Below, in pieces: positions 30,553 to 36,225 of a stretch of 36,225 nucleotides of DNA (the first letter of the stretch is position 1; each line of letters opens with the position of its first letter). The notes beneath the pieces were generated by a model, which worked only from the letters and a program-made list of their open reading frames with translations, searched no databases and had not been told where the DNA came from. Source of the DNA: Amoebophrya sp. AT5.2 (lineage: Eukaryota; Sar; Dinophyceae; Syndiniales; Amoebophryaceae). The position numbers and the translations under genes are program-made. The DNA lies in contig RXOD01003934.1 of the NCBI GenBank assembly GCA_005223375.1, positions 1-36,225 of the forward strand, written 5' to 3'.

Positions 30553-31308
30553 CACGTGTGCTCATTGTCATTCTCATTCTCTCGCGCACTCTACTCTGGG
30601 CTTAGTGTTAGTAGCAACTTGCGGTGCTTTGTTTGGTCTTGGTGGGTGCGCTGGAAAACAGATGGTGAAGTCGCGGAACACATGCAGTTGGTACTTTCTT
30701 CAAATTGTAAGGCACAGGTGGATGTGCTGCCTTTGTCCGTACTTCTGCTGTCGAGGTTGATGCAAATGCATGTTGGTCTCCAAGGAAGTTCGTCATGATC
30801 AAAATGACGTAGTATGGGTCCCGTCCGCCAAACTTCTCAGTTGATTCAAAAATAAACCTACATGTACATGTTTCAAGCGATTCCATGCACGTAGTTGGGG
30901 GCAAAGCTTCGAAGATACACGTCGACATCAGCAACTACCTACTTTCTGTTTCTTTGAATAAAGAAGTACTCAGTAGAACCACAACTAGGAGAGTCGGACT
31001 GCGACGTCTTCGTGCATTCATTGACCTGCGAATCTATCGTCTATGCGGAACCACGTAAACGAACCTTCATTCACGCGAAGTGCGCCGTGACAGTAAATTC
31101 GTAAGTTCCACTTACCTGCCTGCCTCAATCAAAGCTAGCAGCACTGAATCGCTTTTCCCGTGCCACAACTGGCGCAGAGGGAGCGCAATTACTTAAGTAC
31201 AACGAAGTGGAGATCGAGCGAGCTCGCTCAGCAGTTAGAAGACAAAAGGCTTAATAAAGGCTTAATAAAGGCCGTAGTCACAATTGCAAGTCAATAGGGC
31301 TGCGCCAT
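30553..31308. other. intergenic region with a 12-bp tandem duplication
   Basis: About 0.75 kb with no coding frame I can support. It contains ggcttaataaag twice in tandem (31248-31271), a 14-bp perfect palindrome gagcgagctcgctc (31216-31229), and on the minus strand a consensus donor CAG|GTAAGT near 31115 that could belong to an unresolved 3' exon of the gene to the right. Confidence 0.4.
31248..31271. repeat. 12-bp tandem duplication
   Basis: ggcttaataaag occurs at 31248-31259 and 31260-31271 without a spacer. It lies in noncoding DNA downstream of the unrecognised 408-residue frame. Confidence 0.85.
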
Positions 31309-32693
31309 TCATTGATCTTGCACGAAGTGTGTTCCCGATGAATGGCCATACATCCGACGATGACTGCACCGGCAAGCTTATCACGAGCGAGAAGATGTGC
31401 GATGTACTACGTCGTGCAGCAATAGTATGTCAATGTCTATGTATGCCTATGGCCGCGGCCTATGACTTACCCAGCTGGAGGGTGTGGAACCGGATAGTTT
31501 GCGCTAAGTCCCACGCTGAAGCTTCCGTAGGTGCCGTCGCTTTCCGGCCGAGGCGGCCAGAAATTGTACTGCCTCTGGTCCTGTGCCTGATCCTCTGCAC
31601 TGCGTCCCCAGTCGCACTTCTGGAGCAAATACAAAACCGGCCTGGGTGATCTCGCGCCCTGCTGCTGCTCGGACTCAGGTCGTGGCGCAACATCGAACAA
31701 GATGCTGAATTCGACGTCTGTACCCAACGACCCCGAAGAACCTGCTGCACCCAAACTATGGGGGACGAGGAGGGCGGCTACTGGCACTTTCCATTTCAAT
31801 TTCAACCACCCCCCTGCCGAATGGAAGAAACGAGCGTTTGGCGCAGGGGACACGGAAACCTGGATGCCCTGCACGGAGCTAGTGAGAACCTCCTCCGGAA
31901 GGGGCCAGTGGGGAAAGGATATCCAAGCGTCGCCGAGGGGGCTACCACCGGCGGGGCCCGGCATTTGCAAGTGGAACCAAGGGACCCTGCGGCCGGCCGG
32001 CACGTCTTCCCAGCTCGCCGCTTGCTTTACCTCGTTCGCGAGGCGGTCGTACTTTGTGTAATGGTACTCCGGGCTCCCTTCCGCGTCTTTCATGTGCACA
32101 AGTTGCCGCATCAGCGCCGGCGTGTCGAATCTACGCATCGTTTCGCGCGCGAACTCCTCGATTATGTTTTTTGCGCCGCTGGAGCTGCAAAATCGTTCCG
32201 CGGCCTCGAGTGCGTCGGGACCAAGCAAGCGGAACAGCGCGCGTCTAGTTTCGCCACGGCCAGGGTTGCCAGGCGTCGCGGAAACGGCTGGCGCCCCATG
32301 TCCCCAGACCATCTGGGGTCCGAGGACGCTGGCCAGGGGAAAGGGAGCAGCAATTTGGGCCCGGTCCTCGCGGATTTCCGCCTGAAAGGCCGTACATAGC
32401 CACAGAGCCCACAGCGCGTCTGTATTGGTCGTATTTCCGCTTGGGTTCTGCGCGGTTGCCGTGCCCACAGTTGCGGCATGAAATTGCCACAAAAACGCCG
32501 CAAACTCCGAGGTGGAGCTGGGCGCCTTGCGTCTCTTGCTTTCAGGCTGGAGTAAACCAGCAGACGACAACGAGGGAGAGGCGGAGGACAGCGCTGTGTC
32601 TACTCCCTGCCGCAGGAGGAAGACCGCTTTCACCAGAAAAGCCGCTCGGGAGCCCATAATTGTTCTTTCGTGGTATCTAGACGGTCGTTGCAT
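31309..32693 (-). CDS. unrecognised protein, probably spliced at its 3' end
   Basis: The frame starts at ATG 32693 and would give 408 residues ending PPAG at 31467. The stop TAA is, however, part of GG|GTAAGTCATAG, a consensus splice donor at 31470, so the unspliced end is doubtful. The nearest in-phase acceptor is CCGGTGCAG|T at 31364, which adds an exon 31363-31309 of 18 codons including stop; this 3' exon is tentative. The protein has a weak N-terminal hydrophobic stretch (AAFLVKAVFLL). A helical Ala/Leu-rich region follows, with FRLLGPDALEAAERF and NIIEEFARETMRRF. The C-terminal half is Trp/Pro-rich and looks beta-structured (GGWLKLKWKVPVAALLVP, DVEFSILFDVAPRPE). I do not recognise a family. 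The first ATG may be replaced by the second, at residue 13. Confidence 0.6.
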
Positions 32694-33297
32694 ATGATCG
32701 ATAGAACGAAAATTTGTAATAAAAAGGTAAAGTAGGTGAAGGAGAAAGCAGCAGCTAGTTGCGTTGGTAATTACTTATCCATCGGTAGTGGAGGAGGACT
32801 ACAACGGTGTCGTAGTTTCGTTCCCTGTTGTGATGTTCGACATTCACATTCCATCAGGATGTACTTATTTACTACAGTGCCCATCTCAACAAGTATCTAT
32901 GGGAATTTGTTGCTTTGTTCGTGGCCCGACCGGACCGATTGAGCGCGTGTGGTCGTTCAGATCACTCAGCACACAATTTTGATTCATTGCTTTTGCTGCA
33001 TTTGCACATTATAAAAGGGTAATTTCAATACTGTCACTGTGTGATCTTGGTGGTCGTGCGCACCAGTTTTCTACAGTATGTACGGTCGCTTGGGCTCCGC
33101 GTTGTGACGGCCTCTGGCTCTGGCTTTTTCGTTGCGGCCGGCATCGACATTGAAAAAATTTTAAGAACGACACACAGAAGATTGGATGAAGTGGGCGGGC
33201 CGCGCGCTTTGGTTACACTCACAGTGGTGGTCATCTTGAGGGCATCGAAGAAGCGGCAAGATCGTTCTTCTCTTCACCTCCGTTCCTCGACCCGCTC
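32694..33297. other. intergenic region, no gene seen
   Basis: About 0.6 kb between the unrecognised 408-residue gene and the stop of the lyase-hydratase gene. It is AT-richer than the flanks and has only short frames. No RNA gene or clear motif was seen. Confidence 0.45.
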
Positions 33298-35154
33298 TCA
33301 GCATGTTGATGGCTTTTTTTTCATAAGTGCCTGCCGCACGCACACCGCGACTGTGTCCCCTTCCTGGTTGAACATGGTATGCTCCAGCGTCACGATTCCC
33401 TGCGTCGGCCTCGAGCCGCTCTCCCGGCTGTCCACCACCGTCGTCTCCGCGCGCAACGTGTCCCCTGGGAACACGGGTTTGGGGAACACCACTTTCGAGA
33501 AGCCCAGGTTCGCGATCGTCGTGCCGTGCGTGGTCTCGAGAACCGTCATGCCCACGAGCAGGGCCAACGTGAACATGGAGTTGAAGAGTGGCTTGCCGAA
33601 TTCCGTGTTCTTGGACAACTCGTGGTCCAGGTGGATCGGCGCGGGGTTCAGCGTCAGGCAAGTGAAGAAGACGTTGTCGGCCTCGGTCACGGTCCGCGTG
33701 AGGGTGTGCCGAACCTTCAGTCCTGGCGTGAGCTCCTCGAAAAACTTCCCCATGTACACCCGGGGAAACTTCTCCTCGTCCCGTGCCGCTTTTGCTGCTG
33801 CAGGAGCCGCTTCCAGTACCGACTGTAGATCCATGCCGCTCTTCTCCGCCCTGTCCAAAATCTTCTGCGCCCTGACGTAGTGGGGCAGGTCTACCATCTG
33901 GTTTTTGTACACGACAGCGCCCGACGAGGGGGCGGCGCCATCTCCTGCGTGTGCGACGTTCTCAACCTTATCAAACAACTCCACGATGGCCTTCGCATCG
34001 ATCACCTCGTCTGCGCTCGGTGAGAATCCCGCCGCCAACCCCTTGATCTGCTCTGGGTGCAAACTCAGCTTCCCGTCGAACCCCATTAGTTTCGCTTCTT
34101 CCACCTCCTTGGCAAAGCCGGACTTGTCGCGCACATTCGTGTACACGCCGTCGATGGCCTGTACGTTGGCTGCCTTCGCAGCCAGCAGGGTCAAAGAACG
34201 CGCTTGCTGGAACACCGGAAGGTACTCGTTGGTCTTCGGGTGGCGCGTCGCCGACGAGCCGAGAACAGCGGAGAGATCTTCGCAGCCCCAGGTGATCGCA
34301 CATACGCGGTCGGACGCTTTCGCAATCTCCTTCAAATTCAACACGGCCTCGGGCGTCTCCGTCGCGATCGGGAGGAGGAGGTGTAGAGGGCCTCGATCGG
34401 TGTTTTCGTTTTCCTCAGGTGTCGGCGGTTCTGCCCTCTGGACCCCTTGCAAATGATCGACGTGTGGGTAGTTTTCGGCCAAAAAAGCGTCGAGCTTGCG
34501 CAAATCCCCGGCACAGGTGACCTTCGGAACCATGAAGCCGTCAGCGAGCTTTCCGGCTTCGATATCCAGTTTCCAGTGCTCGCTGTCCAAGGGATTGATG
34601 CGAACAAAGATCTCTTGGCGCCGCGCCGGCGCTCCTCCACCTGCGCCCCTTGCGCAGGATGACGTCGATAGGAACTCGCTGACCATCTGCCGTCCCCTGT
34701 CTTTATCCAGTACCGAGTCCTCTAAGTCGAGAACCAGCAGGTCAGCATCCAGCCCGAGGCACTTGCCGAGAAACTTTTCGGAATCCCCCGGGACAAAGTG
34801 GACACTGCGACGGAGGCGGTTTTTTCGGGCGGAGAAGGCGCCGCCGGACGTGCTAGGAGCTGCGCTGGAGGACGAGGCGAAGGACCGCTTTTTAGTTTTA
34901 CCCTTACACTGCGCTCCGGCCGCGACGTCGTCGAAGTAGAGCAGGTGACTGCTGACCACGCGTTTGCTGAAGCTGCTTGTCTGTACGCTTGCCTTTGCTC
35001 GGATATGAATCTCTCGGCGTGAGACAGGCGACGCCGCACCGTGAAAGGCGTGACCAGGAAGCACAGCCGGAAGACAGGAAAGGCGAGGCACCGCGATGAC
35101 AAGCCTCCGCGGGTGCGAGTAGAGGCGAGCGCTGCTTCTTGAGAGGGACCACAT
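33298..35154 (-). CDS. CitE-like lyase fused to MaoC-like acyl-CoA hydratase, mitochondrial
   Basis: A single-exon frame of 618 residues from ATG 35154. The first ~50 residues are Ser/Arg-rich without acids ([17 protein letters not shown]), typical of mitochondrial import. Residues about 114-400 are a CitE/HpcH lyase: [14 protein letters not shown] with the CoA/substrate Arg, [32 protein letters not shown] with the metal-binding Glu, [17 protein letters not shown] with the metal-binding Asp, and [10 protein letters not shown]. Residues about 465-615 are a MaoC hot-dog hydratase with [20 protein letters not shown], where the His (about residue 503) is catalytic in the family, and [17 protein letters not shown]. 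Separate proteins of these families act in sequence in itaconate breakdown (itaconyl-CoA to citramalyl-CoA to acetyl-CoA plus pyruvate) and on mesaconyl-CoA/methylmalyl-CoA. The fusion is therefore predicted to do hydration then cleavage. Which C5 acyl-CoA it uses cannot be decided from sequence. Confidence 0.88.
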   Translation of the reverse strand: MWSLSRSSARLYSHPRRLVIAVPRLSCLPAVLPGHAFHGAASPVSRREIHIRAKASVQTSSFSKRVVSSHLLYFDDVAAGAQCKGKTKKRSFASSSSAAPSTSGGAFSARKNRLRRSVHFVPGDSEKFLGKCLGLDADLLVLDLEDSVLDKDRGRQMVSEFLSTSSCARGAGGGAPARRQEIFVRINPLDSEHWKLDIEAGKLADGFMVPKVTCAGDLRKLDAFLAENYPHVDHLQGVQRAEPPTPEENENTDRGPLHLLLPIATETPEAVLNLKEIAKASDRVCAITWGCEDLSAVLGSSATRHPKTNEYLPVFQQARSLTLLAAKAANVQAIDGVYTNVRDKSGFAKEVEEAKLMGFDGKLSLHPEQIKGLAAGFSPSADEVIDAKAIVELFDKVENVAHAGDGAAPSSGAVVYKNQMVDLPHYVRAQKILDRAEKSGMDLQSVLEAAPAAAKAARDEEKFPRVYMGKFFEELTPGLKVRHTLTRTVTEADNVFFTCLTLNPAPIHLDHELSKNTEFGKPLFNSMFTLALLVGMTVLETTHGTTIANLGFSKVVFPKPVFPGDTLRAETTVVDSRESGSRPTQGIVTLEHTMFNQEGDTVAVCVRQALMKKKPSTC

Positions 35155-35200
35155 GTTTAGCAGAGAAGACGTCGCACACTATGTATAAAAGAAAGTCAAC
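35155..35200 (-). promoter_or_regulatory. possible splice-acceptor-like leader of the lyase-hydratase gene
   Basis: Just upstream of the ATG the minus strand reads TTGACTTTCTTTTATACATAG, a pyrimidine tract followed by TAG at 35179, then a 24-nt leader to the ATG. This would suit an acceptor for a spliced-leader RNA or for an upstream 5' untranslated exon. It is only a pattern match. Confidence 0.25.
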
Positions 35201-36005
35201 CTTAACCATATTTGACTACAGCCATTTTTGCCACCACGACGTTGCTCCGTTTGCATTCACATTCTCTGGCAGCGCATAAAGATCCCGACGGGCTCCACCG
35301 CTCTGTAAGGGCTCTAGCCATGCAGTTGCAATTCCCTCGCCACACTCACAAATACGCTCTTATGCAGACAGGAGGTATTATAGCACTCCGGCCGTTGGGG
35401 TTGGCGTTGCCGCCTCTCGCGGTCTGTTCGCGTTCTTTTCAGTCCTAGGTAGCTGCCACTTCCTTGGAAGCAGGAAAAGCATTTCGCCGGCTGTGGCAGG
35501 TGGGCACCATATCGCCGGCCATCCCGCTGCCGATTGACCACGAAGGCCAGATGCAGCTTGGATTCATCTCGACAGCTCTAGGATTCATCTAGACGTTCTC
35601 TTTTCGGCATGTCAGCAGTGGTGGTGAAAAAAGAGTGACGTCAATTTGTCGAATCCGCAACACGCTCCGCGATAGATGCTATTCTTAGCGGTGGAATGAT
35701 ATACGAAAGCACGCCATGGCCTGCACAATTCAACACAATAGATACAATGAAAAAATTTGACATCTGCATGTCTGTGAGCCGCTCACGTGGGGGCAATTGC
35801 TCAAAAGTAATCACATATCGAATTTGCGTGGTCTCTTGTTGTAGTGCTAAGTGCTCATACTTACTTCCCATCATTCAACACAATCTATCAATCTATCTTA
35901 TCACAATCGATCATGGGCTTGAGATACAGATAGTGGGTCGAATAGGAAGGGCAAGGGGTACAAGATTTACCGCGGGTATTCTGCTGGGGTCCTTTTGCAG
36001 TAGCT
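35155..36005. other. intergenic region, no gene seen
   Basis: About 0.85 kb upstream of the lyase-hydratase gene. Short frames exist on both strands, none with family features. The region probably holds the promoter or polycistron spacer. No RNA gene was recognised. Confidence 0.4.
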
Positions 36006-36225
36006 ATGTGGAGGTGCAGAAGATCGTTCAAGAATGTTCGTTGTTTCGCCCTGATCGGGCACTGCCTGCGCATCGAAGACAAAAAAACTCCTGTTCGGGC
36101 GATGCGATCGCTTTCGCTGCACTACCTGCTCAGGCTCGCCAGTGTTGCTTGTATGGAACAGGAACGAAGAACTTTTGGGACCGCCTCACTCCCTGGAGCT
36201 TCCCGGCCGTTCCTCCTTCCCCAAG
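36006..36225 (+). CDS. possible start of a plus-strand gene running off the right edge
   Basis: From the ATG at 36006 a plus-strand frame stays open for 73 codons to the window end (MWRCRRSFKNVRCF and on); the frame is open from 35946. Sequence is Arg/Leu/Ser-rich with no recognisable motif. On the minus strand the same DNA has frames of about 31-33 codons entering from the edge. The length is not beyond chance, so this is a weak call. If real, it would be the only plus-strand gene here and would mark a strand switch. Confidence 0.2.
   Translation, partial: MWRCRRSFKNVRCFALIGHCLRIEDKKTPVRAMRSLSLHYLLRLASVACMEQERRTFGTASLPGASRPFLLPQ

Noticed and set aside
35205..35235. String acagccatttttgcc resembling part of the dinoflagellate spliced leader
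   Set aside because: It matches only about ten bases, lacks the rest of the 22-nt leader, and lies on the plus strand, antisense to the nearby gene.
1..36225. CRISPR arrays, insertion sequences, tRNA and rRNA genes
   Set aside because: I scanned for spaced direct repeats, transposase motifs, terminal inverted repeats and cloverleaf or rRNA-like strings and saw none that I could support by eye.

Overview
This is eukaryotic nuclear DNA, most likely from a protist of the alveolate/dinoflagellate lineage (for example a compact-genome syndinian). The evidence is: very long open frames with few, mostly short GT-AG introns; serine/alanine/acidic low-complexity proteins; no bacterial operon signals; and all eleven gene models I can support lie on the minus strand, as in the directional gene arrays of dinoflagellates. 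The taxonomic placement is an inference.

Reading the minus strand from the right edge to the left edge: (1) a mitochondrial-type fusion of a CitE/HpcH lyase and a MaoC hydratase (33298-35154); (2) an unrecognised protein whose frame runs into a strong splice donor (31309-32693); (3) a nucleoredoxin-like thioredoxin-fold protein with a CaaX-like C terminus (29551-30294); (4) a 1911-residue TRIAD3/RNF216-like RBR ubiquitin ligase whose IBR zinc module is interrupted by a polytopic membrane segment (22787-28522); (5) a cyclic-nucleotide-binding-domain cation channel in two exons with a non-canonical pore (18048-21433); (6) a small protein with a 19-nt first coding exon (17175-17904); (7) a giant, mostly disordered four-exon protein of about 2170 residues (9622-16255); (8) a tryptophan-rich repeat protein with a second exon (6099-8644); (9, 10) a secreted Lys/Asp-rich protein and a single-pass membrane protein with an acidic tail, only 90 bp apart and possibly one spliced gene (1526-4255); (11) the 5' part of a membrane-anchored protein that runs off the left edge (1-851).

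I resolved six introns by joining frames at GT/AG boundaries. They range from 33 to 359 nt and all restore one continuous reading frame. These joins are sequence-level predictions without transcript support. The genes do not form an obvious pathway. The recurring theme is membrane signalling: channel, membrane RBR ligase, lipid-modified redox protein, and several anchored or secreted low-complexity proteins. The most unusual items are the split-IBR membrane RBR ligase, the CitE-MaoC fusion predicted to catalyse two consecutive steps on a C5 branched acyl-CoA, the channel without a GYG filter, and the GYxxSDPSTWxxAGW repeat protein.
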